From contig NZ_LN811356.1 of NCBI RefSeq assembly GCF_001006805.1, positions 141,058 through 205,057 on the forward strand: a stretch of 64,000 nucleotides of DNA. The letters are read 5' to 3'. The number at the start of each line of letters is the position of its first letter. The first letter of the stretch is position 1. Shown piece by piece: positions 52,380 to 62,120 of the stretch. The DNA is from Microvirga massiliensis. Its GTDB lineage: Bacteria; Pseudomonadota; Alphaproteobacteria; Rhizobiales; Beijerinckiaceae. Both the position numbers and the translations under genes were made by a program. The notes beneath the pieces were generated by a model. The model had not been told where the DNA came from. It saw nothing but the letters and a program-made list of their open reading frames with translations, and searched no databases.

Positions 52380-55366
52380 TGGCACAGGCCTATCGACTTC
52401 CAAAGGGCGGCCGGATCGACCGCGCGAGGCCCATCGGCATACGGTTCAACGAGCAGGTTGTGGATGGCTACCAGGGCGATACCCTGGCCTCCGCACTCCT
52501 CGCGAACGGAATTCATCTCGTTGCCCGCTCGTTCAAGTATCATCGGCCGCGCGGCATTCTCAGCCACGGCTCCGAGGAGCCGAACGCTCTCCTCGACGTC
52601 GATCGCGGACGGGGACGCGCGGACCCGAACAACCGCGCCACGGTGGTCGACGCCTTCGATGGCTTGGTTTCCGCCTCGCAGAACCACTGGCCATCCCTCG
52701 ATTTCGACATCGGCGAGGTGAACGACCTGCTGTCGCCGGTGATCGTATCGGGGTTCTACTACAAGACCTTCATGTGGCCGCGCTCCTTCTGGACCAAGGT
52801 CTACGAGCCTCGGATCCGGGCGGCGGCAGGCCTTGGCCGGGCGCCGACGATTCCGGACCCGGACCGCTATCAGAACCGCCACGCCCATTGCGATGTTCTC
52901 GTGGTCGGCGCTGGTCCGGCAGGGCTCGCGGCGGCGCTCGCCGCCTCCGAGAGCGGCCAGCGGGTCATGATCGTGGACGAGCAGGCCGAACTCGGCGGCT
53001 CTCTTCTTCACGACGTGACGTCGACGATCGACGGTGTCTCCGCGCAGGCTTGGGCCGAACAGGCGATCGCCACTCTCGATGCGCGTGAGAACGTAATCGT
53101 CCTGCCGCGGACAACGGCCTTCGGCTACTACAACCACAACCACGTCGCGCTGGTCGAGCGGGTGACGGATCATCTGTCGGATCCCTCGCCCAATCTGCCG
53201 CGAGAGCGGATGTGGCAGGTGCGCGTCAAGGAAGTCGTGCTGGCGACGGGATCTCACGAGCGCCCGCTCGTCTTTGCCGACAACGACCGCCCGGGCATCA
53301 TGCTCGCGGAGAGCATCCGCGTCTTCGTCAACCGCTATGCCGTTGCACCGGGGCGGCAGATCGTGTTCGCGACGAGCGGCGCCTCCGCCTATTCCGCTGC
53401 CGCCGATGCCAAGGCGGCCGGTCTCACGGTCACCGTCGTGGACACACGGATCGAAGCCGATTGCGGTCCCGAGGTCGCGGACCTGCGCGCCCGCGGCTGC
53501 GAGGTTCTGACCGGCCATACGGTGGTCGGGTCGACCGGCCGGAAGCGGGTCACCGGCCTCATCGTGGCGCCGATCGGGGTCGACGGATGCATCGGCACGC
53601 GCCGGACGCTTGCCTGCGACTGCGTCGGCATGTCGGGCGGATGGACCCCGGCAGTCCACCTGTTCTCGCAATCCCGCGGCAAGCTGCGCTTCGAACCGGC
53701 GATCGATGCCTTCGTGCCGGGGACGTCCGTCCAAGCGGAGCGCTCCGCGGGTGCGGCCAACGGGGAGTACGATCTGGCGGCGTGCCTGCGCGAAGGGTGG
53801 GCTGCGGGAGCACAGGCCTCCGGAGGTTCCGGCGAACGGGCCTTTGAGGCCACGCCGAGCCTCGCCGGGTTCCAGCCGGTCCGCGTCCTTCCCACGGATG
53901 GCAATCCCGGCCGGGTGAAAGCCTTCATCGACTTCCAGAACGACGTGACGGCGAAGGACATCAAGCTCGCCGTCCGCGAGGGTTTCGAGTCGATCGAGCA
54001 CGTGAAGCGCTACACCACGACCGGCATGGCGACCGACCAGGGCAAGACCTCGAACATGAATGCCCTGGGCCTCGTCGCGGGCGTCCTCGATCGGCCGATT
54101 CCGACGGTCGGGACGACGACGTTCCGGCTCCCCTACACGCCAACGACCTTCGGCACTTTCGTCGGCCCGAACCGCGGCGAGCTGTTCGACCCGATCCGCA
54201 CCACGCCGATCCACGAATGGGCAGTCGCTCATGGCGCCGTATTCGAGAATGTCGCGCTCTGGAAAAGGGCCTGGTATTTCCCGAAAACGGGCGAGGACAT
54301 GCATGCGGCGGTCGCGCGCGAGTGCAAGGCCGTGCGAAACAGCGTCGGGATCTTCGATGCCACGACCCTCGGCAAGATCGAGGTCGTCGGGCCGGACGCC
54401 GCCGAATTCATGAATCGCATCTACACGAATGCGTGGCTGAAGCTCGAGCCGGGCAAATGCCGCTACGGCCTGATGCTGAAGGAAGACGGCTACATCATGG
54501 ATGACGGCGTCGTCGCACGCCTCGCCCATGACCGGTTCCACGTCACCACGACGACCGGCGGCGCCCCCCGGGTGCTCGCGCAGATGGAGGACTACCTCCA
54601 GACCGAGTGGCCGGATCTCAAGGTCTTCCTGACGTCGATCACCGAGCAATATGCGGTGATTGCGGTTCAGGGGCCGAAGGCGCGGGAGCTGATCGCGCCC
54701 TTCGTGTCGGACATCGATCTCTCGAGTGACGCTTTCCCGCACATGGCGGTCCGGACCGGGTTCATCTGCGGGGTGCCGTGCCGGCTGTTCCGCGTCTCGT
54801 TCACCGGCGAGCTCGGCTTCGAGATCAACGTGCCCGCCGATTACGGGCAAGCCGTCTGGGAGGCGATCTTCGAGCGCGGTCAGGCCTTCGGGATCACGCC
54901 GTACGGCACCGAGACGATGCACGTACTGCGGGCCGAGAAAGGCTTCATCATCGTCGGGCAGGACACGGACGGCACCGTGACACCGGACGATGTCGGGCTG
55001 TCGGGACTCGTTGCGAAGACAAAGCCGGATTTCGTCGGCAAGCGCTCGCTCGCGCGGCCGGATCTCGTAGGGCAGGGGCGAAAGCAGCTCGTCGGGCTGG
55101 TGAGCGAGGATCCGAACGAGGTGCTGGAGGAGGGCGCGCAGATCGTGTCGGATCCCGACCAGGCGATTCCGATGCGCATGATCGGCCATGTGACATCGAG
55201 CTACTGGAGTTCCAACTGCGGACGGTCGATCGCCATGGCGCTCGTTGCCGGCGGGCGCTCCCGTATCGGCCGCCGCCTCTATGTTACGACGCCGGCCGGA
55301 TTTACGGCGGTGAAGGTCTGTGAGCCGGTTTTCTGGGATCCCAAGGGGGAGCGCATCCATGCTTGA
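52379..55366 (+). CDS. soxA: Sarcosine oxidase subunit alpha
   Basis: 995-aa subunit that binds NAD and tetrahydrofolate. The N-terminal part (FNEQVVDGYQGDTLASALLA, HRPRGILSHGSEEPNALLDV) resembles a ferredoxin-like domain without its cluster. A dinucleotide-binding domain follows at about residue 172 (CDVLVVGAGPAGLAAALAAS). A C-terminal aminomethyltransferase-like (GcvT) domain runs from about 590 (GAVFENVALWKRAWYFPKTG, GELGFEINVPADYG). The last domain passes the methyl carbon to tetrahydrofolate as 5,10-methylene-THF, feeding GlyA downstream. Confidence 0.96.
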   Translation: MAQAYRLPKGGRIDRARPIGIRFNEQVVDGYQGDTLASALLANGIHLVARSFKYHRPRGILSHGSEEPNALLDVDRGRGRADPNNRATVVDAFDGLVSASQNHWPSLDFDIGEVNDLLSPVIVSGFYYKTFMWPRSFWTKVYEPRIRAAAGLGRAPTIPDPDRYQNRHAHCDVLVVGAGPAGLAAALAASESGQRVMIVDEQAELGGSLLHDVTSTIDGVSAQAWAEQAIATLDARENVIVLPRTTAFGYYNHNHVALVERVTDHLSDPSPNLPRERMWQVRVKEVVLATGSHERPLVFADNDRPGIMLAESIRVFVNRYAVAPGRQIVFATSGASAYSAAADAKAAGLTVTVVDTRIEADCGPEVADLRARGCEVLTGHTVVGSTGRKRVTGLIVAPIGVDGCIGTRRTLACDCVGMSGGWTPAVHLFSQSRGKLRFEPAIDAFVPGTSVQAERSAGAANGEYDLAACLREGWAAGAQASGGSGERAFEATPSLAGFQPVRVLPTDGNPGRVKAFIDFQNDVTAKDIKLAVREGFESIEHVKRYTTTGMATDQGKTSNMNALGLVAGVLDRPIPTVGTTTFRLPYTPTTFGTFVGPNRGELFDPIRTTPIHEWAVAHGAVFENVALWKRAWYFPKTGEDMHAAVARECKAVRNSVGIFDATTLGKIEVVGPDAAEFMNRIYTNAWLKLEPGKCRYGLMLKEDGYIMDDGVVARLAHDRFHVTTTTGGAPRVLAQMEDYLQTEWPDLKVFLTSITEQYAVIAVQGPKARELIAPFVSDIDLSSDAFPHMAVRTGFICGVPCRLFRVSFTGELGFEINVPADYGQAVWEAIFERGQAFGITPYGTETMHVLRAEKGFIIVGQDTDGTVTPDDVGLSGLVAKTKPDFVGKRSLARPDLVGQGRKQLVGLVSEDPNEVLEEGAQIVSDPDQAIPMRMIGHVTSSYWSSNCGRSIAMALVAGGRSRIGRRLYVTTPAGFTAVKVCEPVFWDPKGERIHA

Positions 55367-55943
55367 GACAAAGCACGCCGCCCGACGCATTACGGCGCTG
55401 GGCAAGCCGCCGATCGCCGAGCCCCATCCTGGTGCCGGCATCAGTACTCGCCCGCTTCCCGGTGAGGCACGCTTTTCACTTCGGCTGAATGAGGCCGCGG
55501 CGGAAGCCGTCGGCGAGGCCGCGGGCTTTCGACTGGATATCCCGCTCAACAGCCGCGCTGGCGCGGCCGATCGATCCGCTGCCCGCCTCGGGCCGAACGA
55601 ATGGCTGCTCATCGGGCCGGAGGGCGATGCGGAGATCATTCCGGGCCAGATCGAGGCGGCGCTCGCCGGGCATTTCCACACGCTCGTCGATGTCGGGCAT
55701 CGCAATGTGGCGATCGAGGTGTCCGGCCGCCACGCGGCCGAGGTCCTGAACAGCGGATGTCCGCTCGATCTCGATGCGAGTGCGTTTCCGACCGGCACCG
55801 CGACGCGAACGCTGATGGGCAAGACCGAGATCGTGCTCATGCGGCTCGACGATGGGCCGACCTACCGCGTCGAGTGCTGGAGGTCCTTTGCACGATATGT
55901 GCTGGGCTTCCTGAACGAGGCTGCTTGCGAATTCGAGCGCTGA
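55359..55943 (+). CDS. soxG: Sarcosine oxidase subunit gamma
   Basis: Fourth subunit of the complex, 194 aa, related to the small GcvT-like fold. RLGPNEWLLIGPEGDAE, HFHTLVDVGHRNVAIEVSGRHA and a C-terminal WRSFARYVLGFLNEA are typical. ATG 55359 lies inside the end of soxA (8-bp overlap). Confidence 0.93.
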   Translation: MLETKHAARRITALGKPPIAEPHPGAGISTRPLPGEARFSLRLNEAAAEAVGEAAGFRLDIPLNSRAGAADRSAARLGPNEWLLIGPEGDAEIIPGQIEAALAGHFHTLVDVGHRNVAIEVSGRHAAEVLNSGCPLDLDASAFPTGTATRTLMGKTEIVLMRLDDGPTYRVECWRSFARYVLGFLNEAACEFER

Positions 55944-55964
55944 TCCAGTGCGGGGGCCGCTGCG

Positions 55965-57326
55965 ATGATCAGCACGTTCGAGCTTTTCAAGATCGGGATC
56001 GGGCCGTCAAGTTCGCACACTGTCGGTCCGATGGTCGCGGCCAAGCGGTTCCTCGAGGAAGTGAGGGATGCCCGTGAGACCGAGATCGGACGCATCACTG
56101 TGGAGATTTACGGGTCCCTCGCCTGGACGGGGCGCGGGCACGGAACCGATACCGCCATCTGCCTCGGGCTTCTCGACGAGGTTCCGGCTTCGGTCGACCC
56201 CGACAGCGTTGCTGCCCGGATTCAGCATCTGCGCACCAGTAGGCAGGTTCAGGTCGGCTGCGGGGCCCCGGCCAGCTTCGATCCCGAGACGGATATCATC
56301 TTCAACAAGTCCGACGTGCTGCCGCTTCACTCGAACGGCATGCGCTTTCGTGCATGGGCCGGCGACGGCTCGGTCGCTCGCGAGAGCGTGTTCTACTCGA
56401 TCGGCGGCGGCTTCGTGGTACGTGAGGGCGAGATCAACGACGGCCAGGTCGCCGTCGCGGAACTCCCCTTCGATACGGCGGCCGAACTCCTGCGGATTTG
56501 CAATCAGAGGGCCATCTCGATCGCCGACGTTCAGTTCATCAACGAGCTTGCGTCGCGATCGGACGACGAGATTCGCCAGGGCCTCGACGCCATTCGCGAC
56601 GCGATGTTCGCCTGCATCGATCGCGGCCTGCGCATGGAGGGGGAACTCCCGGGCGGCCTCAGGGTCAAGCGCCGCGCGAAGGGTCTCTTCGAGCGGCTTC
56701 AGAATGGACGCCAGCGCAACCAGCGGGCGGCACACGAGGTGATGGACTGGGTGAGCACCTATGCGATCGCGGTCAACGAGGAGAACGCCTCCGGAGGGCG
56801 CGTGGTCACCGCCCCGACCAATGGTGCAGCCGGAATCATACCGGCAGTGCTCCGGTATTTTCGCGATTTCTGCCCCGAATATTCAGAGGAGCGAAGCCAT
56901 GTCTTCCTCCTCACCGCGGCGGCCATCGGAAGCCTGATCAAGCGCAATGCGTCGATTTCGGGCGCCGAGGTCGGTTGCCAGGGAGAAGTGGGCTCGGCGG
57001 CTTCGATGGCCGCGGCCGGACTGGCGGCCGGATTGGGCGCCACGCCGGCACAAGTTGAAAACGCTGCCGAGATCGCCATGGAGCATCATCTCGGCATGAC
57101 CTGCGACCCGATCGGCGGATTGGTGCAGATCCCCTGCATCGAGCGCAACGCCTTCGGAGCCAACAAGGCGATTGCGGCGGCTTCGCTCGCGATGTGCGGA
57201 GACGGGACACATCGCGTGTCGCTCGACGAGGTGATCGAAACGATGCGCCAGACCGGTTTCGACATGCAGTCGAAATACAAGGAGACGTCGCAAGGCGGGC
57301 TCGCCGTCAACGTCGCCGAATGCTGA
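55965..57326 (+). CDS. sdaA: L-serine dehydratase (serine ammonia-lyase), single-chain iron-sulfur type
   Basis: Converts L-serine to pyruvate and ammonia. Length 453 aa, with N-terminal beta domain (FKIGIGPSSSHTVGPMVAAKRFL) and C-terminal alpha domain. [4Fe-4S] ligands are visible as Cys in GCQGEVGSAASM and in MTCDPIGGLVQIPCIERN. It follows soxG by 21 bp and precedes glyA by 10 bp, so glycine made by sarcosine oxidase can be carried through serine to pyruvate. Confidence 0.95.
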   Translation: MISTFELFKIGIGPSSSHTVGPMVAAKRFLEEVRDARETEIGRITVEIYGSLAWTGRGHGTDTAICLGLLDEVPASVDPDSVAARIQHLRTSRQVQVGCGAPASFDPETDIIFNKSDVLPLHSNGMRFRAWAGDGSVARESVFYSIGGGFVVREGEINDGQVAVAELPFDTAAELLRICNQRAISIADVQFINELASRSDDEIRQGLDAIRDAMFACIDRGLRMEGELPGGLRVKRRAKGLFERLQNGRQRNQRAAHEVMDWVSTYAIAVNEENASGGRVVTAPTNGAAGIIPAVLRYFRDFCPEYSEERSHVFLLTAAAIGSLIKRNASISGAEVGCQGEVGSAASMAAAGLAAGLGATPAQVENAAEIAMEHHLGMTCDPIGGLVQIPCIERNAFGANKAIAAASLAMCGDGTHRVSLDEVIETMRQTGFDMQSKYKETSQGGLAVNVAEC

Positions 57327-57336
57327 GGAGGATCCC

Positions 57337-58644
57337 ATGTCAACGCAGACGCTCGCCAGACCACTTTCCAAGACCCGGTTGCCGGGGGCGGGTTATTCAG
57401 ACCGCGCCGTGTTCGAGGCCATCGCTGCCGAACTGCACCGCCAGCAGGATCAGATCGAGCTGATCGCCTCCGAAAACATCGTCTCCGAGGCAGTCCTGGC
57501 CGCGCAGGGCTCGGTCTTCACCAACAAATATGCCGAGGGGTATCCGGGCCGGCGCTATTACGGCGGCTGCGAGCATGCCGACGTGGTCGAGCGGCTCGCG
57601 ATCGAGCGCGTCTGCGAACTGTTCGGATGCAGCTTCGCCAACGTGCAGCCCCATTCGGGCGCGCAGGCCAACGGCGCCGTGTTCATGGCGCTGCTGCAGC
57701 CGGGAGATACCATTCTCGGCATGTCGCTGGCGGCCGGCGGGCACCTGACGCATGGCGCTCCGCCCACCATGTCCGGCAAGTGGTTCAAGGCGATCGGCTA
57801 TGGGGTGCGTCGCGAGGATGCTCTCATCGACTACGACGAGGTCGAACGCCTGGCGCAGGAACATCAGCCGAAGCTGATCATCGCCGGCGGCTCGAGCTAC
57901 CCACGCATCATCGACTTCGCCCGGTTCCGGGACATTGCGGACAGCGTCGGCGCCTATCTATTCGTCGACATGGCGCATTTCGCGGGGCTCGTCGCGGCCG
58001 GGATCTATCCGTCGCCCTTCCCGCACGCGCATGTCGTGACCACGACGACCCACAAGACCCTGCGCGGCCCGCGCGGTGGCGCCATCCTGATCAATGACGA
58101 GGCCATCGCCAAGAAGATCAACTCGGCGGTGTTTCCCGGGCTGCAGGGCGGGCCGCTGATGCACGTGATCGCCGCCAAGGCGGTGGCGTTCGGCGAGGCC
58201 CTGGAGCCCGGCTTCCGGGACTATGCCATGGCGGTGGTCGCCAACGCCCGCGCTCTGGCGGCGCGCCTCGTGCAAAGAGGCGCAGCGATCGTCTCGGGCG
58301 GGACCGACAGCCATATCGTCCTAGTCGACCTGCGGCCGATCGACGTCACCGGCAAGGCCGCCGAGGCGGCGCTCGAGCGAGCCGGGCTGACCTGCAACAA
58401 GAACGGCATTCCCTTCGATCCCGAGAAGCCGGCCATCACGTCGGGCATTCGGCTCGGGACGCCTGCGGGCACGACGCGCGGGTTCGGCATCCAGGAGTTC
58501 GAGCAGATCGGCGACATGATCGCACGTGTGCTCGTCGGACTGGCCCAGGCGGGCGAGGACGGCAACGGAGCCACCGAGAGGAGCGTGCGCCAGGAGGTGA
58601 AAGCCCTCTGCGATCGTTTCCCGATTTATGGCGGCCTCGCATAG
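57337..58644 (+). CDS. glyA: Serine hydroxymethyltransferase
   Basis: PLP enzyme that joins glycine and 5,10-methylene-THF to serine. The cofactor Lys is residue 240 in TTTHKTLRGPRGG. QIELIASENIVSEAVL, KYAEGYPGRRYYGGCE and PHSGAQANGAVF are conserved. It is probably a dedicated catabolic copy beside sarcosine oxidase, using both products of that complex (glycine and the methylene group). GGAGG precedes ATG 57337. Confidence 0.96.
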   Translation: MSTQTLARPLSKTRLPGAGYSDRAVFEAIAAELHRQQDQIELIASENIVSEAVLAAQGSVFTNKYAEGYPGRRYYGGCEHADVVERLAIERVCELFGCSFANVQPHSGAQANGAVFMALLQPGDTILGMSLAAGGHLTHGAPPTMSGKWFKAIGYGVRREDALIDYDEVERLAQEHQPKLIIAGGSSYPRIIDFARFRDIADSVGAYLFVDMAHFAGLVAAGIYPSPFPHAHVVTTTTHKTLRGPRGGAILINDEAIAKKINSAVFPGLQGGPLMHVIAAKAVAFGEALEPGFRDYAMAVVANARALAARLVQRGAAIVSGGTDSHIVLVDLRPIDVTGKAAEAALERAGLTCNKNGIPFDPEKPAITSGIRLGTPAGTTRGFGIQEFEQIGDMIARVLVGLAQAGEDGNGATERSVRQEVKALCDRFPIYGGLA

Positions 58645-58654
58645 TGAGGCCGCC
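58630..58654 (+). terminator. Hairpin spanning the glyA stop codon
   Basis: 9-bp stem (58630-58638 with 58646-58654), 7-nt loop that includes the TAG stop. No T run. May reduce read-through into purU or protect the mRNA end. Confidence 0.45.
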
Positions 58655-58716
58655 TGGCTCCGGGCAGGATCGAAGCTTGTTCGAACGACGCGGAGAACGT
58701 CTGTCCGGAGCATGCG

Positions 58717-59580
58717 ATGAAGCTTGAGGATCCGCGTTACGTTCTGAAGCTTTCCTGTGTCGACACGATCGGCATCGTGAATGCCGTGTCGAGCTTTCTC
58801 ACGCAGAACGGCTGCAACATCATCACGAACGCGCAGTTCGGTGATCGTGAGACGGAACGCTTCTTCATGCGGGTGGCCTTCGCGCCAGTAGATCCGCGGA
58901 CGGAAGTCTCGGCGCTGGCCGGTGTTTTCAGGCCCATCGCCGAGCGATACCAGATGGACTGGAGCTTGCACGACATCACCAGCAGGGCGAAGGTCCTGAT
59001 CATGGTGTCGCGCTTCGGGCACTGCCTCAACGATCTTCTGTATCGGCAGCGCATTCGTGCGCTCAACATGGATGTGGTCGGAGTGGTGTCGAACCACGAG
59101 ATCTTCGAGGATCTCGTGACCAGCTATCGGATTCCGTTTCACTATTTGCCGGTCACCAAGGACACCAAGCGGCAGCAGGAAGCGCGCCTGCGGGAGCTGA
59201 TCGAGGCGGCTGGGGCAGACCTCGTCATCCTGGCCCGCTACATGCAAGTCCTGTCGGATGAAATGTGCTCCTACCTGTCGGGCCGGGCCATCAACATCCA
59301 TCATTCGTTTCTGCCGAGCTTCAAGGGAGCCGCGCCCTACACGCAGGCGCATGTGCGTGGGGTCAAGCTCATCGGCGCGACGGCCCATTACATCACGCCG
59401 GATCTCGACGAGGGGCCGATCATCGAGCAGGAGGTGCAGCGCGTCAGCCATGAGCACTCGCCGGACGACCTGACCGCCATCGGCCGTGACGTGGAGAGCA
59501 TCGTCCTCGCCCGGGCGGTCAAGTTCCACACCGAGCACCGCGTCCTTCTGAACGGAAACCGGACCGTTGTGTTCCGGTGA
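58717..59580 (+). CDS. purU: Formyltetrahydrofolate deformylase
   Basis: Hydrolyses 10-formyl-THF to formate and THF, recycling folate when C1 units are in surplus. N-terminal ACT domain (LKLSCVDTIGIVNAVSSFLTQNGCNI) and C-terminal formyltransferase-like domain with INIHHSFLPSFKGAAPYTQA and the catalytic Asp in HYITPDLDEGPIIEQEV. Length 287 aa is normal. purU beside sarcosine oxidase genes is a known arrangement and fits drainage of methyl groups oxidised by the complex. Confidence 0.96.
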   Translation: MKLEDPRYVLKLSCVDTIGIVNAVSSFLTQNGCNIITNAQFGDRETERFFMRVAFAPVDPRTEVSALAGVFRPIAERYQMDWSLHDITSRAKVLIMVSRFGHCLNDLLYRQRIRALNMDVVGVVSNHEIFEDLVTSYRIPFHYLPVTKDTKRQQEARLRELIEAAGADLVILARYMQVLSDEMCSYLSGRAINIHHSFLPSFKGAAPYTQAHVRGVKLIGATAHYITPDLDEGPIIEQEVQRVSHEHSPDDLTAIGRDVESIVLARAVKFHTEHRVLLNGNRTVVFR

Positions 59581-59669
59581 GCCACGACGGCTTCGTCGGA
59601 GCGTTCAGCGAGAGTTAGGCTGTGCTTGCAAGGATTGCGCTGCCGCCCTCACCCGGTGCTGTGCAACCG

Positions 59670-59692
59670 ACCTCGCCCGTCGAGGGCGAGGT
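59670..59692. terminator. Bidirectional hairpin between purU and gbcB
   Basis: 9-bp perfect stem (59670-59678 with 59684-59692) and 5-nt loop in the gap between convergent genes. GC-rich, no T runs on either side. Confidence 0.6.
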
Positions 59693-59750
59693 GATGGGAA
59701 TGCACTGCTTTCAGGAATTCCCGCTCATGAGGGAGTGACATGATGGCGTC

Positions 59751-60839
59751 TCAGCGGTCGACGACGATGTCGCCACGCGGCTTGCTGCAGCAGAGCAGAA
59801 TGAAGCCCTGATCGATCTCCCGCTGGCGAATTCCGCCATTATGCGCCATCTCGACTTCGCCGGAGAACTTGCGGGTCTTGCACGTGCCGCACAGGCCCTT
59901 GGTGCAGGACGAGGGCAGGCGAAGGCCGGCCGCGCGTGCAGCGGCGAGAATGGTCGTGTTCTCGTCGCACGGAATACTACGACCCGTCTTTCCGAACGTG
60001 ATGTTGTGAGTGCGGCTCGCACTTTCCACCGGCTGCGGCTCTTCGGCGGCGGGCGCGAGATCCTCGAAAAGGAAGCTCTCCTCGTGATAGCGGGCCATAT
60101 TGAACCCGGAGGCTTCGAGGATCTTTCTGACCGCCGCCATGAATGGCGCCGGTCCGCAGCAGAAGATTTCCCGTTCGTGCAGATCAGGCACGATCAAATC
60201 AAACAGGGCCCGCGAAACGCGCCCGCGATAGCCGCTCCAGCCGTACTCGCCCGTCACGCTCTCGACCACATGCGCGACCTGCAGGCGTGAACGCCGCTGG
60301 GCGATGACGTCGAGTTCCTGTCGAAACACGATGTCCTTAGGGGTCCGTGCGCAATGGACGAAGATCGTGTCGTAATCCTCCGCCATATCGCTTTCGTGGC
60401 GGACCATGGACATCAGCGGCGTCACACCGCTGCCGCCAGACAGGAAAAGGCGCTTCTCACAGGGGTGGAACGCCGTCGAGAACTCACCCATCGGACCGAT
60501 GGCGCGGATAATGTCGCCGACTCGCAGGTGATCATGAAGCCAGTTGGAGACCGGGCCGCCCACAGTGCGCTTGACGGTGATCGAGACCATGTGCGGTCGC
60601 GCCGGTGACGACGAGATCGTATAACAGCGGTTCACCGGTTCGCCGCCGATGGGAAACGTGAAAGTGAGGAATTGACCGGGAGCGAAGTGGAACAGCCGTG
60701 GGGCCGGCGCCGAGAACGTGAAAGTCTTCACGTCGTTCGTTTCGTCGACGATCGAACGACAGATCAGACGGTCGTCCTCTTCGCTATTCCACAGCGGTGG
60801 AAGAGAGTCCGGCTCGATATGTGGAAGCTTGGTCAGCAC
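59751..60839 (-). CDS. gbcB: Ferredoxin reductase component of a betaine demethylase (GbcB-like), 362 aa
   Basis: Passes electrons from NAD(P)H through FAD and a plant-type [2Fe-2S] cluster to the Rieske oxygenase encoded upstream. FAD-binding RCYTISSSP near residue 71, NAD-binding LFLSGGSGVTPLMSMV near 130, FCCGPAPFMAAVRKIL, and C-terminal CTKGLCGTCK with a distal Cys in LLCCSKP for the cluster. Same direction as gbcA with only a short gap (60840-60854). Confidence 0.9.
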   Translation of the reverse strand: MLTKLPHIEPDSLPPLWNSEEDDRLICRSIVDETNDVKTFTFSAPAPRLFHFAPGQFLTFTFPIGGEPVNRCYTISSSPARPHMVSITVKRTVGGPVSNWLHDHLRVGDIIRAIGPMGEFSTAFHPCEKRLFLSGGSGVTPLMSMVRHESDMAEDYDTIFVHCARTPKDIVFRQELDVIAQRRSRLQVAHVVESVTGEYGWSGYRGRVSRALFDLIVPDLHEREIFCCGPAPFMAAVRKILEASGFNMARYHEESFLFEDLAPAAEEPQPVESASRTHNITFGKTGRSIPCDENTTILAAARAAGLRLPSSCTKGLCGTCKTRKFSGEVEMAHNGGIRQREIDQGFILLCCSKPRGDIVVDR

Positions 60840-60854
60840 GACGGATGCGCTCCG

Positions 60855-62120
60855 TTACCGGGGCTGTGGCAGGTGGGCCGAGATACGCTTGATGTACCAG
60901 TTGCAGAACTTGTCGACCAAACCCTCCGTATAGGGCGAGTAGGGGCCTGGCTCATAGGCACGGCTGCGAACACCGCATTGGGTATAGCCGACGAGAGTCC
61001 CATCCTGCTCATTGGTCATCTGCCAGACCTCGGTCAGCTTCTTGAGATCGTAGTCGATTCCTTCGACCGCATCCTTGTGGACGAGCCACTTGGTGCGAAG
61101 CAGGGTCCGCTCGGGCGAAAGCGGGAAGACCGCGAAAGTGACGACATGGTCACTCATGAAGTGGTGCCACGAATTCGGCTGCGTCCAGAAGGACAGGCCG
61201 CCGAGCCGCTTCGTCTTGAGGGCACCCAGCAGCTTCTTCGAGGCGACGGTGGTGTCCATCGTCTGCGACTCCCCCGCCTGGTCGATCGCGAGCCGTTGCG
61301 TGCGAAACCCGGTCGGACGGCCATCAAGATGGTCGATCTCCTGCCACGGCAGCCCCTCCGCATTCCAGGTCTGCTCGAAACCAGCGACGATGTTCTCGTA
61401 ATGGGCAAGCGCCTGGCGCCGGTCCTCGTCGAGCTCCTCGGGCGCAAACCCGAATCCATATTCGAAAAGCGAGATCGTCAGCTCGGGATGATTGCTCGCG
61501 CAGTGGTAGCACTCGCGATTGTTCTCTATCGTGAGCTTCCAGTTGCCCTCCTCGATCAAGTCCGCCGCGAACGCGACCTTGCAGTCGCGCACGGCGTGCG
61601 GCGCGATATAGGGCTCCATGGTCCGCTGCATCTCGTCGAAATCGGAAGGCGGCTCGTCGGCGAAGCACACGAACAGGAGGCCCGCCAGGCTTCTGAGATG
61701 GACGGGCTTGAGGCTGTGGCACTTGCGATCGAAGCCGCTTGTCATGTGCTCGGCATGGAGGAGGCTGCCGTCGAGATCGTAGGTCCATTGGTGATAGGGA
61801 CAGACAAGCTTGCCGACCGACCCCTGCGCGTCATTGACGAGCCGTGACCCACGATGCCGGCAGACATTGTGGAAAGCACGCACCTGCATGTCATCGTCGC
61901 GGATGATGATGACCGAGTTCGCCCCGAGCTCCAGGGCAATGTAATCGCCGGGTTCGGGCACGTCCGGCTCTACCCCTACGAAGATCCAGTGGCGGCCGAA
62001 AATGACCTCGAGATCGAGGTCGTAGATCTCGCGGCTTAGATAGAACGGCGCATCGAGGGTGTAGCCGGGTCGCCGCTTGGCGATCAGAGACGCAATATCC
62101 GGCGAGGGCTTGGTCAACAT
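60855..62120 (-). CDS. gbcA: Rieske oxygenase, glycine betaine demethylase alpha subunit-like (GbcA), 421 aa
   Basis: Oxidative N-demethylation of glycine betaine to dimethylglycine and formaldehyde is the likely reaction; stachydrine or another betaine cannot be excluded. Rieske ligands CRHRG and CPYHQW, and the mononuclear iron segment NNRECYHCASNHPE. ATG 62120 gives 421 aa and the usual distance to RRPGYTLDAPFY. An in-frame ATG at 62225 or further up to 62540 would place a highly structured repeat element inside the coding region, so the shorter form is preferred. Confidence 0.9.
   Translation of the reverse strand: MLTKPSPDIASLIAKRRPGYTLDAPFYLSREIYDLDLEVIFGRHWIFVGVEPDVPEPGDYIALELGANSVIIIRDDDMQVRAFHNVCRHRGSRLVNDAQGSVGKLVCPYHQWTYDLDGSLLHAEHMTSGFDRKCHSLKPVHLRSLAGLLFVCFADEPPSDFDEMQRTMEPYIAPHAVRDCKVAFAADLIEEGNWKLTIENNRECYHCASNHPELTISLFEYGFGFAPEELDEDRRQALAHYENIVAGFEQTWNAEGLPWQEIDHLDGRPTGFRTQRLAIDQAGESQTMDTTVASKKLLGALKTKRLGGLSFWTQPNSWHHFMSDHVVTFAVFPLSPERTLLRTKWLVHKDAVEGIDYDLKKLTEVWQMTNEQDGTLVGYTQCGVRSRAYEPGPYSPYTEGLVDKFCNWYIKRISAHLPQPR

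Noticed and set aside
52256..55840. 1194-codon open frame on the minus strand opposite soxA and soxG
   Set aside because: Mirror frame produced by GC-rich codons; the product is Arg/Asp/His-rich with no domain, while soxA on the other strand is unmistakable.
55944..57336. Glycine riboswitch controlling sdaA or glyA
   Set aside because: Only 21 bp precede sdaA and 10 bp precede glyA, far too short for the aptamer.
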